In this document: one piece after another, positions 20,791 through 33,100 of the stretch | Layout: every line of letters begins with the position of its first letter | Numbering within the stretch: position 1 is the first letter of the stretch | Source: Lingula anatina | Taxonomy: Eukaryota > Brachiopoda > Lingulata > Lingulida > Lingulidae | NCBI RefSeq assembly: GCF_001039355.2 | Contig: NW_019775471.1 | Span: 62,001 to 126,000 of the forward strand | Direction of reading: 5' to 3' | DNA: 64,000 nucleotides | The notes under the pieces: generated by a model | Told to the model about the DNA's origin: nothing | The model's input: the letters and a program-made list of their open reading frames with translations, nothing else | Database searches by the model: none | Translations under genes and position numbers: made by a program

Positions 20791-22716
20791 TTATATGAAT
20801 TCTTTCTCTCCACTACATATAAAAGTGAAAAATGTTTACTATTATAAAAAAACGTTAAGGTGAAAATATGCAAATATACACGACCAAGACTCAAAGACGC
20901 TTGACCATTTTGATAAATTGCTTCAACTTCAAATGATCTTTCTTTTGTCTAATGACGAAAGTGTCAAATTGAACTTAAAACCATTTATCTGCCCCAGGAA
21001 AACGTTTTCCTTTTTCGTGCATTTCATTCGCATTAGAACTAAAATACCGCAAATAGTACAATTTCACAAATGTCATCCCGGCAAATTTGAGGGAATTATG
21101 TGAAAAAAATGATCGCTGATTCTTTATAGAAGCACAGCAAGTTTTGTAACTGATGTTCACACTGTTGTAAAAAAAAACATTCAATATCTTATTTGCAAAA
21201 ACGTTAAATTCGTGATATCACATAATAATAAAAATATTTTAAGCACAAGTATGATTTTACATCTATAATTAGTTTTAAAAAATGGTTTAAAGCTCATTCA
21301 TAATTTGCTTTGAAAGCATATAAAGATGTCCCTTGACAGAGGGTTTGAATTTAAAGCGTGTAACTAGCAAGCCCTTGACAATACGATCAACATCCGTTTC
21401 AAACAGCATTTCGCGCTATCATGTCGCCCATATACCTGAAACCTGTACAGATAGAATTCGGCTCACAAATTTGACGAATTGAAATAATACAACTTAATTT
21501 GTGAAATCGTGCCAAAAATTGAAACAGAACTATGTTGGATCACCTTTCATATGTACTTAAATTACTCTACCAACGGCTCAATGCACATGAACATGCGGAA
21601 ATCTAGGCTGTCAAGCGGGCCATTCCACAGCATTTTCCCACGTTAAACTTTTACTGTTACTGATTTTTTACACTATACCCAAAGAATTGCAATTGTTACG
21701 TGATAAGGTGACGGCGTGACGGACGAAGCAAAATGTTACGTGTGGGGAAATATCGGTGAATGGCCAAAACTAGTTTTCAGCATGAACGCATCAAAAAGCT
21801 TTTTTAAGAAGCACAACATCTACATGTACCACCACTATTATCTTAAAACATTACATCGAATCTGTTATAATTAAAATATTCGTATACTTAGTATCCAGGC
21901 CACATTGCATCCACTTCCTGCTCACTAAAAACCGAAGAAATGACATCTCTTTCTTGGTTGGAGATTCAATTAGATTTAAGGGGGACCAGGATGAAGTGAG
22001 CGCCTTTTATATTTAGCAGTCACCATTATCTCACCGGTGAAACTCGATTTGCAATTTACTGAAATTAAAATATATGGGACGCATTCATTTGTGTCCAACA
22101 TCTTTCAAAATATACCTGCAAAAGACAGATCCCTGACCCTAATCCACCCCCAAATAAAACGACCTTATAAAGGTCACTGGCTGTATGGTCCACTATATTT
22201 CACCTAAGCAGTTTTTGCCAAACCCGACCGTACGGCAGCACCACCTGGAGGGAAAATACATGACCTTTACATTCCTTCCATTTTTACAAAATTTCTGAGT
22301 TTATTCAAAATTAGCCATTATTCTTGAAATGGCCCATATAGCCATTTCATATCATTTCAAGAAAATAAAATAATACATTTACGACTGGGTTTTTAGTACT
22401 AGCACCTGTAAAAAAAACGTTACTATCTTTCTCCAATGTTATGTAGTCAAATTGCTGGTTTAGTTTTCCCTGTCCTTTTCAAACAAGGACCGTAGACAAT
22501 TCTAAGAAATTACTTCGGTTAAAGTGCTTCTCAAGGGGATAAGGCGGCAAGTGGGTTTATCGGTATCTGGTCTTAAAATAAGTTTGTAAATCTATAGGGC
22601 CGTAAACGTTTTAGAGCGCGTTACCTTTTCAAACGTATTTATCGAGACTCTTTCTTATAGAAATTCAAAAAAAAAAAAATTAAAAAATTTTCTACCTTGA
22701 GTTACAATACGTCTTG

Positions 22717-22980
22717 TGATTGACAGCTCTCAATCAAATTCATACAGTTTTATTCAACTTTGACGAAAGCTGTCAAATAAACGCGACTTTGATTGACAGT
22801 TATATAAACGAACGTCAATCACATCATTGCACTGTTGAGCACAATGGTCGTCTAACACATGAAATTCCAGCTTCTTACAGCCTTTGATTGACAAGGTGCC
22901 AATCAAACTCATTAAGTTTTGACAGCTGCTGTCAAGTGATGACAGTTTGATTGACGGTTATATAAACAAACGTCAATCAT
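22717..22980 (+). promoter_or_regulatory. Duplicated TGATTGACAG / TATA module
   Basis: Two related blocks in tandem. Block 1: TGATTGACAG at 22717, TCAATCA at 22730, TGTCAAA at 22771, TGATTGACAG at 22790, TATATAAA at 22801, CGTCAATCA at 22813. Block 2: TGATTGACAA at 22885, CCAATCAA at 22899, CAGCTGCTGTCAAG at 22923, TGATTGACGG at 22948, TATATAAA at 22959, CGTCAATCA at 22971. TGATTGACAG is the known decamer bound by PBX with MEIS/PREP homeodomain partners. The TATA follows each inner site at the same distance. No transcript is assigned; the receptor start is 3.1 kb downstream. Confidence 0.5.
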
Positions 22981-23332
22981 CTTATGATGGAAGTACGCCG
23001 AGAGAATGCTCGCTATCTCCAGATATTGGTATAGTTTATTCAAATGCAAACCTATGAGTGCCCATTAATTTCCATTAAAAATATAACATTTTAAGAGTAT
23101 ATATATAATTAAAGGGCCTTCCGTTTTCAAAACTAATTCTTTTGCTAATTTTTTTCAGCGTGTCTATAACGTGATAACAAAATACTTTGTTATTAACAAG
23201 TTTAAAGGGTCCAGTAAAGAAAAATGACTTTTTTCTGGAGGTGATACACATTTTTATTTTATTTTAAATTGTCCCGATTCCAAATATGGGCTGAAGAAAG
23301 GATGATTATTCTGCATTAGTTGCACGCACGCA

Positions 23333-23334
23333 CA

Positions 23335-23392
<58 letters not shown>

Positions 23393-23412
23393 AAGAGAGA
23401 AAGAAAGAAAGA
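23333..23412. repeat. Compound (CA)n-(GA)n microsatellite
   Basis: About 40 bases of CA units run into GA and GAAA units. Confidence 0.9.
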
Positions 23413-26088
23413 GCTTCCCCCAAAAGTATAAATAATGTACGAGTGGGAGAAAGAAAATTATTTTTTAATATTTGTGGAATTTAGATAATTTCATTTGCTG
23501 TTAAAATCTACTCATCATTCAAGGTGCTGTAATCAGATCAATTTATTTTCATCAAAGCTGATATTCCTGTAGTTAAGTGAATTTTATTCAGGTTTTTTTT
23601 AACTTTTGTACGGCTTAATGTTAGACATGGATCAATTACAATTCGTGGATGAAAAACAAAGATATTACTGTGAACAACTCTTGAGAGGTTTTAATGTGAG
23701 TCTTATTCCCGTTTAAGAAACATTGCTTTGCTTTTGTAAATATATTGTTGGTTTATTTTACTGTCATGTTGGGAATGTTTACTAATTTTCTCAACCTTTA
23801 AATTAATCTATCAGTGCCGTTAACTATGAACTAAAGGCAGTGCTTAAAGCTGCTTATGGGCAGGTTCATCGGTATAGTATCTAACTTAGGGCCATCAAGT
23901 GAGGAAATTCGTACCTGTAAATGAGTCATATTTTTATTTATACATCACTCTAACTGCCCACCAATGGAATGAATCTGATCTTGATTAACCCCCCCCGCGG
24001 CCCCCTCTCTTGAATTCTTACCTGAATTAAAGCAATAGACAACGAAATGTATAAAATATCATGTCACCATAACATCAAACTGAAAATGTTGATCTCAGCT
24101 ACCACAATTTCCTGAAAATTTATAGTGATCTTTAGTCAAAATACGTATTACAGTTATAATTGCCATTGGTTGAATCAGTGCCCAACCCCCCAAATGTATT
24201 ACTTGAAAAATTGGATGTCACCCTGCTTAAGACAAAAAGTTTTATCTCGAAGGTTGCGCGTAAGAACGCAAAAATATTAAACGTGTGTGAATGTATGTGT
24301 GTGTGTTTGTGTGTGTATGTTTATGTGCGCGCACACGCGCGCGTGTGTTTTCCCGCTCGCGTGATTGCTGTGACATTATCCATATCTAACAAAATCAGCG
24401 GACAAAGTAAGTCCGTTACTTTTTCTTATTATATTGGGTATAACTAAGGTGCTATACAGGATATGGTGCATAATGATACCCGTGTACAGGTTGCGATTTG
24501 AAAAGAATATCTTGTGCCACATCTCATTGTATTACTCACTATAATTCTTAGCCATGGAATATTCCTAAAAAAAACTATCGTTCTACGTAGATCGATCCTA
24601 CTCCGCGGGGACTCTCGCTGAATGCAATCAGATAAACAGATTAACACGCTTCTTGTTTCCAACGTACTCGTACAAGCACAGTCGTCTTTCAGTATTTTAT
24701 TCAACGCCAGGAGGCGTGTAAATCTGATTGCACTGAGCGAGTGTCTCCGCGGTATTGGATCGATCTACGTAGATCGATAGCTTCAGACTGTCGCGGTGTG
24801 CCCATGCGTGTTCTTAATTAGCATAAATAAACTGTATTTAACGTTTAAAAAAGTTAAAATTGAAGATTCACGTTAAATCACCGCATAGATCTTTAAGAAG
24901 CAAATAGATTATTATACTGACGTAATATCTAATCCAAGCTGTCGGCCCCTAGGCCTTCTTCAGGAATTTTTTTCGGAAATGTTCGAGCAGAATATGACTC
25001 ATATATACCTCGGTTACTTTCCTGCTTGTTTTTCATGGTAATTATAACATGGCTGCCTTTTAAGTCGATAAATAGCCAGCAAACTGTGAAATGTGAAAAT
25101 GCAAAAATGTGAAGGATGACGTGTCAAAAAAAAAAAGTCGATTGAATTTGAATTTGAAAGTCCTTTCAAAACAAAACATCGCACTCTGAAACCAAATAAG
25201 CTGAATAATCCAAGTTGTATGCTGTGCATTTACATGGATACCCATCATTATTAAGTTGGCCATATGAACTAAAGTCCATATTTAGGAATATGGACTATTA
25301 AACACTTCATCTGTCAGGAAAATTGAATAGATGTGCAAAAGCAATAAAATTCCCTATAGGGTTCTATCGTAATTGAACCCAAAATCCAAATCCCCTTGGC
25401 GACAACACTAACATGGGCACGTATCATTTTTAAAATCCTTATATGGATGAAATATTGACAAATATACGTGTAAAAAAATTAGAAACTTCTGTCAGACAGA
25501 TATATTATAACGGTATGGGTTATGGGACCAGGGTTTAGCTTGCATCGTGAATGCGTGCTGCACGTGCTTGAAGGAAACGAAGGCGAAATGTGTGTGAGTG
25601 TATGTGTCTGTGTGTGTTTTTTGGGGGAGAGGGGGATAAGCATTTAGAAAACATAGCGGTGGGGGTGGGGTATCCGCAGCCCCTTTGCATCCCTGGGGTT
25701 GGAACCCCCTTATTCAGGGGGTGGGTGGAGTGGGGTGGGGTCCTCTTAGCTCCCTAAATCCCTGGGGGTGGGGCGGGATATCAAAGCATCTCCTGCCTTC
25801 CGGAGCGTGGGTTCCTCCATCCCGCTCCTTTCCACGCTTATGACTGATAATGTTAAAAACACGGGAGATGGCTAGACCCCCCCTCCCCAATACTGCTCTG
25901 ACGCCTCTGCTATATATCACTGGATACTCAGTGGTTTAATCTACACTGCGCGAGTCACAATGCCTCTCTCTCAAAGCGAGAGGAACCCAATAGTATACTA
26001 TGCTAGGGTTCTGGCAAATGTGTCAGTGGTATAGATAGAATACGGGAAGACTTGGCTAAGTCAGAGTGCGAGCACCAAGAAAAGAAGA
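23413..26088. other. Upstream region of the receptor gene
   Basis: No exon is supported. It holds one inverted-repeat element (24573-24785), an alternating purine-pyrimidine TG/CG stretch at about 24296-24350, and G-rich segments at 25620-25760 with several runs of four to five G. The receptor promoter must lie near its right end, but no TATA box is clear. Confidence 0.4.
24573..24785. mobile_element. Second inverted-repeat family, copy 2
   Basis: Arms read CTACGTAGATCGATCC then CGCGG, GACTCTCGCTGAATGCAATCAGAT, and mirror at 24717-24780. The CTACGTAG/GATCGATC core resembles the ends of the Harbinger-like MITE, so the families may be related. Confidence 0.68.
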
Positions 26089-26165
26089 ATGGATCTCAAG
26101 TCCACGGCGTTGTTTATGATTTTGGTGTTAATCCATTTGGCTATTTCAGAGTCCAAAGCCTCCAG
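26089..26165 (+). CDS. Receptor exon 1, signal peptide
   Basis: ATG at 26089 starts MDLKSTALFMILVLIHLAIS, a basic residue then a hydrophobic core, as expected of a signal peptide. The donor GTGAGT follows in phase 2. An in-frame alternative start is not seen upstream. Confidence 0.85.
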
Positions 26166-27039
26166 GTGAGTGGTGGATAAGTATTGGTGACATGTGTGGA
26201 ACAGTTCAAGTAACCTGGGAATATTTTATTATTTACTTTATATTGCGGGAGGTACAGTGCTGTGTAGTTGATGAAAGATGGTACGACATGCTTCTAGATG
26301 GTAAGATGGTTCACCCGATTTCTCGGAGATGCCAATATAAAAAAATCAAAATTGATGAAGTATTATTATTGTTTAATGTGGAATAATAATAATATGTTAT
26401 ATTTTGTTCGAAAATTATCCAAAAAGGTTACTATATATAGGACTGTTGTTAAATTGTATGGTATTGCCAGTGCAGAGTACCCTCTACCAGGGTGGCAGAT
26501 ATTATTGGAAAATTTTCAAAAAACAGATAATGACATGACTGTCTATTTATCTAAAGACGTATCTGTCAAAATCTTGTGAAAAATCAGTCTGTCGCCCTGG
26601 TAGAGGGTAAGTGCAGAGTCAGAATTTGCTGTAAGGTCGTTGCCTTTTATTCTTCTAAATTAAGAATAGTCTAATGGGACCCTTGATTTACCGGGTGGTC
26701 CATAAAACAATCCTAACCTCTTAGTATCAAAGGAAAGGAAAATTGATTGGCTTTTGTGTCTAGGAACATAAATTGCTAGACTCAAGACAATTACACTTTA
26801 AAAGCTATCCAAATGTATACTTTAATGGATGTTTTTTATATTAAAATTGACATTTAAATCAATTTAATACCAAACTGGGCATGTCCATTCAGTACTCGTT
26901 ATTAAAGTTGGTTGAATCTTATCTTGATGTATCTCTCTCTCTCGGACTCTCTCTTTTCCTCTTTTTTCTTGCTTGTGGGGGTACATGTGTACAGAATATA
27001 TTAAATGAGCTTATCAAAATAATGCCAACTGGGTGTGTG

Positions 27040-27079
<40 letters not shown>

Positions 27080-28394
27080 GCGTGCACCCGTTTCATGTTA
27101 CTTTTTTCTTTTTTTCAAGATGGGATGATGTCCAAGTAGTATTTCATGTCCACCTAGTGTTTTCCCGGCCTTCCTGACTACAGCATAGTGTGTTGATCAA
27201 CGTTTTCGCATCAACACAGGGGTGGTCTTCCGTAAATCGATGGATAGAAAAAGTCAATTGAATTTATATGATCGATGCCTAACATTTTGTTTTTTTTATA
27301 TCTACAACCGTTTTTCATGTCTGTTCGTGTTGGCTAAGGGTCTTTAGCGGAAATACCACAGCAGGCAACCGGTTCATTTAGTCTTAGGTACAGGTATACA
27401 GGGCGAAATACTGTACAGATACGGATTTTTTCTACACTTCCGCATTGATGGCCAACGTCAACATGCATTTTTCTTTCCTTCTAATACTGTAATAATTCGA
27501 TTTCTAGAAAAAAAACGTTATAAATGTAATGCCTTCACTCAGCTTAGTGAGCCTTGCACTTCGTTGATTCTTCCTGCTGCGTTACAAATATAACTGTTAT
27601 TGATCACGTTTTAAACGTGTATTTTCCCATTAATGAATCACAAATAAACTCGATCCACTTTCGAGCCGATGACACTAGCAGGCATTTTTAGTAGGAAATT
27701 AAAATTGCTATCTTTGCTGCCATCTACGATTGTGCACATCATTGCATACCTCGCATAGAGCACAACTTGCCTCGTGTTCACTGATATTCCGGGTGCGTGT
27801 TCCCTTAGACGAGATCAGAGTAAAGGTCGTGGCACCTGCCTGGAATGAGATTGGCAGGATAGGTGTAAGTGATAGCTACCTGGTTGCCTCAAAGCCAAAA
27901 TTTATGTAATTTCCCTCAGACTATTTAATTACAAGTTATGCCTATGAGATATAGATTCTGAAGACGTATTGGTCCATGAACCGATCGTTTGCAGAATTAC
28001 AGTGCAATATATAAAAGAACCATGCTTTTCTGTCAGTCTAAGAGTGCATGCCCATAGATTTAGATCGATGCAACTAGATCGACCTAAATCCCTGGGGATT
28101 CACGCTTAATTGCTGTCAGACGAGCGCGCACGGTAGTTAATTACCCCCTTACAGCTTTTAGTAGGCGGGACAGACATTGAAGCCGGCTAAGCTGACAGTA
28201 ATTAGATCTAGTGAGACTCCCCACAGGGATTGATCGATCTAAAATCTGTGGGAATGGGGTCTAAGTGTGGGTCCTGCCCCTCATGTCCCTATTACCGCTC
28301 TGTGGGCGCGTGCCATTTTCTGGTGCAGTAACTTGTGTTGGTGTGATGAGATGTTTCCGTGGATGATATATATGGAATGTGGATTTGTGGGCCT

Positions 28395-28443
<49 letters not shown>

Positions 28444-30088
28444 AGGGAGGAGGGGGTCTTGCTGCATATAAGAGGCAGGCCTGTAGCCAANNNNNNNNNN
28501 NNNNNNNNNNNNNNNNNNNNNNNNNNNNNNNNNNNNNNNNNNNNNNNNNNNNNNNNNNNNNNNNNNNNNNNNNNNNNNNNNNNNNNNNNNNNNNNNNNNN
28601 NNNNNNNNNNNNNNNNNNNNNNNNNNNNNNNNNNNNNNNNNNNNNNNNNNNNNNNNNNNNNNNNNNNNNNNNNNNNNNNNNNNNNNNNNNNNNNNNCATC
28701 TATGGAAAATATCAGCTACGGTTCTGATTTTGTAAAAACTAACTACGCCTTTACATGGCGCTCCATTCAAGTGGCGGCCAGAGCATGTGGTCTCCTTGTC
28801 ATGGGGCCTACTCTATATGTGCCACAGCAAGTAGAGCGAACCAGACTCATCTGCCGGCTGATTTGTACGCTCAATAGAAACCAAACTCGTTTGCAAAGTG
28901 GGTGGTGCCTGGTAAATCATGGTTATTAGATGAGTGTGTGTGTGTTTGGGGGTGGGGGGTGGGGGGTGGCGAACAGATTGACTCCGTAAACCAGCGCAGC
29001 TTGATGTTCCACTTTTAAACAAGGCTTATGGCACTAACACCAGGTGCAGCACACCTATGCGGTCTTAGCAAGCGCCATCTTAAGCAGGGGTCATATATAT
29101 TTATTCTTTTATAAACATTTACCCAATGGCCAATATTTCTGGACATAGAATACCTGGATTGTATCAAGTCCAGTTTGCTATGATACACCTTTCAGCACTG
29201 CGTGCTCTGCGTTCGGTAAATTAATAGGTTGTAACTATGTGCACATTTTATAGAGACAAGGGGGAGGGGTGTAGGTAAAATATAAAAAAAAATGTACGAC
29301 GTAGTTTTACTCAGCTGTACTATAGCTGTGAGCCTCGACCTGCAACACTAGTATAACATACCCGGTACGCTATTTCTGGTAATTTGTTTAAAACTCTCTA
29401 ACCAAGAACTCACCAGGGGAATAATTCTGAGGGTCTTTCGCTCATAGCGCGCATTACAGCATCTGCTTCAAATGGGACTTTTAGATAACTGCACATCTGT
29501 GTTCACAAAAAAGGTTGCAGTGGCTATTCCATCTTTATATTTTATTAGATTTGCTTGCTCATTTACTGTATGTCACTAGTAATTTAGCCCATTCTCTGAT
29601 AATGGACAGCGTTTCTATTTATATTACATGAATGTCGAGTCCGGGATCCATCAAAACTTACGTTTGGTTGTTATAGATTAAATTGACCTTCACTGTTATT
29701 TTGCAACATTTACTAGTAGTTGCTTCCTATATATACCAGTTCTCATCCAGCTAAATCATGTATAGAACAGAATGGGTCGTGTGTCATGAGTTTCCAGTTT
29801 AGATGAGCAGGTCTATCTTAGTAAGGTCCATTTAAGCAGGTCGTCTGATTACGCTTAGTTCACCTCAGGAAGCCAATCGGATGGCATGCAACTTTTTATT
29901 ACACTGGTCGTGGATGGGGCAACAGAAGGATAAGATGTGGTCCCTATGGCGAGCTAATCGCAATGAGACAGCCTATTAAGATAGTCGGTGAGATAAGTCG
30001 ATTCATCTCCTTGAGAGGGGAACTGATTCAAAGTGCCTGTCTCAGTTTCTCTGTATTATATGTTTACGTTTGACAGTTTGGCCATCTT

Positions 30089-30126
<38 letters not shown>

Positions 30127-33100
30127 AATTTTTGAGTCTTGTCAGTGTCATTATTATATTTTATGCTTCTATATATTTATCATATTATATTATTTACACA
30201 ACAATTATATAACTTTTAATCGCTGTTGATTTATTTCCATATTGGGAGTTATAATACATGTAATACGTATTAGAGAAAAGATTGAGACAGTGAGGATTAT
30301 TCAAATATTACACAATATGTGTGCGTCACCGACGTCACTCAGAAAGTAACTTTTTTTGTGTAAGGACCCAATTAATATCTAGAAATATCTGTCAACAATC
30401 TTGAAATGATAATTGAGATGGTAAGTCAACATTCATCCACTGTTACATCTGTTTTCAGGTCCAGCCTTCTGACAGAATTATTTAATGGGTATGATGCCAG
30501 TTTACCACCAAATATAAACTCAGGTATGAAAAAAATAATTTAGATCGTAAAGACGTCAATTTTAATGATGACATGTTGCCCAGTTCTTGTTGATGCCTTA
30601 TATATCGGACACACGATGAGGATGGTATGCTGCTCAATAACTTAATATTTCACTGATCATATAAGCTAAAACGAAGACATGAGTAATCCTTAGTCGCATT
30701 ACTTTATGCCAATTTTCTGTTTGCTTCTTCCTGAATCAGACATTTGTTTTTTTACCATTCAACCTCAGACAGTCGTGGTTTCATAAAGGAGTCATAATCC
30801 ATATTTATATATAAATGAACATATGAACATCTTGATAAATATTTTATAGTGACATTCTTCACCGTGATGTAAAACGAACTTTGCTGTTTTGCTGTTTTTT
30901 CAGATTACCCGGTTGAAGTTCAAATTGAAATATTTGTGAATAACTTTGATTCTATTAATGAGCTGAGCATGGTAAGTAATTTCAGGTAGGAAATGAAAAA
31001 TATGGAGGACTCCATTTCCATAAAAAATGTGAGTGATAATGTTCGGAAAGAGTGCATTTTAAGTAAGATAGATAAATAGTATTCGTGTAAAAGATGAAGT
31101 TAAAGACAATTTGTTGATAAACAATCCATTCAAACCTTTTACTTCCACCTGGCAACCAAGTGGCAGAGTGGAAGCAGACCATTACTTATTTTTCCATTCT
31201 CCGTGAACTTTTTTTTTCGTTTACATTGCGTATTCCCTTATACCACATGAAACCTTTTCTTCTGGTAAACATTACCAGTGGAAAGAACAGCAGCTTTTTA
31301 CATGGTGGTCTCACTCAGAGCGCGTTCAGAACAGATGATCCACGGACTTACTGATCCGCGACCTAAATATGACTTTTAAGCTTTTAAAAAAGCAAGCCAC
31401 GTAATCCGCTGTTAGTCCTCGGATCAACTTGTTCTGAACACACTCTGAGGCCGCATTCACAACAGCGGACTTACGGATCCGCGGATCAAATATGGCGACC
31501 CAGTTAAAAGCTTGCCGCGTAATTCTCTAATAGACAATGAATAGATTTTCCGCAGGTATTACGCAACAAGCACATTCTGGTGGGTTGGCCACATTTGATC
31601 CGAGGATCTGTCAGTCTTCTGTTGTGAATGCAGCCTAACAACCCATTTCCATAGATGTTTAGATCGATCTATCCCTGTGGGGAGTCTCACTAGATTACTG
31701 TCAGCTTGACCGGCTTAAGCGTCTGTCCCGCCTACTAAAAGCTGTAAGGGGGTAATTAACTATGGTGCCCGCTCTTCTGACTGCAATTTGGCGTGAACCC
31801 CCAGGGAGTTAGGTCGATCTAAATCTTAATCTTTAGATCGATCTAAATCTCTGGGAAAGCACCCTAAGGCTCTGATAAGTGCTAACTTACTGTAGGGGAT
31901 TATCTAACTCTCGGAAGAAATTGGGATTTTGGGATTTCTCCTCCTCCTTTGTGTTCACATATCCATTTAATATCTAAAATAAACCAACTTGTTTCTTGTC
32001 ATGTAATGTTTTTAATCAGATGAACAACTTCATGATTTATTCACGACAGAGATGCCTGTTGCATACAGATGTATTTCTTTGAAATTGTATTTTCGTGTTT
32101 GTGAAAAACATGGCGAAGAGTTGTTTGCATAGATGGCAAACCATTACAAGAGACCCTTGATATGGGCGAGTGATTACAAGCTGAGTAGGTTGTTTTTTTT
32201 TCACCTGGGTTCTGCCCCAAGCTCACATTTCATATAGGAAACGGACTCATTAACGGTCTCAAGTAATTTGTTGGCCGTTTGAAATACTGTACAACCCTGA
32301 CTTTTTTCTTGATTGTAGAGGAGCACGTGGAGAACAAAAAAGCTGCCTGCTTTTTTGATTATCCCTTTTTTCCGGAGATAAAACATCCGGAAGACAAGAT
32401 TCTGAATTGCACCACAAAATGAAAAAGCAAACAAACAAACAAACAAATAAACAAACAAAAACAATAAATAAATAAGTAGATTAAAGAATAATAAAAAAGA
32501 CATGTAGATTAATAAATAAACCAAAAAAAAAAAAAAATGAATGAATAAATAAATAAATAAAATAATATAAATGAAAAAAGATAACGTTGTAGAGGCCTTT
32601 TTAATAAACAAACAATGCCGAACTGTTATTACTGATAGTTGCTCTGTGGAATGAAAAATCCCTTAATCCGAAAGTTACATTCGCTCTCACCTAACACAAG
32701 AAATGACAGAACAGGACTGTCAGTAAAATCTATGAAGTATGCCTGGTAACAATCATTTCGTAAATATCTGTCGAAGTTCCCTCTTTAGAACTGACAAACA
32801 ACTTCTAACTCTCATCTGACTTAAAGGTAATTGGAACGTAGGAACAAAAACGCCCCTGGAACTACATAATTGCACGTTTGATATGTTAAAAAACATTCTC
32901 TGAATGTGTGTGTTGGCTACAGTAATACACAGCTACAGTGTACTGTATTTACTTAAAATGGTTTATCTCTTTTCTTACTGGCCAAATTTAGTCCGCAATC
33001 ATCGGCTGTGATATTAAGATACTCTTAGAAACATTCAGCTGCAGTTCCCAGGGATTTCATAATTAAGTTTGGCTAATATTCCAAGTATTCAATCAGTATT

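Larger units (their letters stand above)
26619..30458 (+). other. Receptor intron 1 (remainder)
   Basis: It contains (TG)n arrays at 27034-27078 and 28399-28442, MITE copy C, the gap, a G-rich run at 28948-28969, a poly-A tract at 30091-30123 and a solo element arm. No extra exon is needed. Confidence 0.6.

Noticed and set aside
23333-23412. CRISPR-like or regulatory array
   Set aside because: Simple dinucleotide microsatellite in eukaryotic DNA; no spacer structure.
28261-28929. Open frames running across the N gap
   Set aside because: They exist only because N is read through, and their known parts are a (TG)n microsatellite.
32201-32611. Minus-strand 136-codon frame rich in Phe, Leu, Ile
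   Set aside because: Made by an A-rich low-complexity tract in receptor intron 3.
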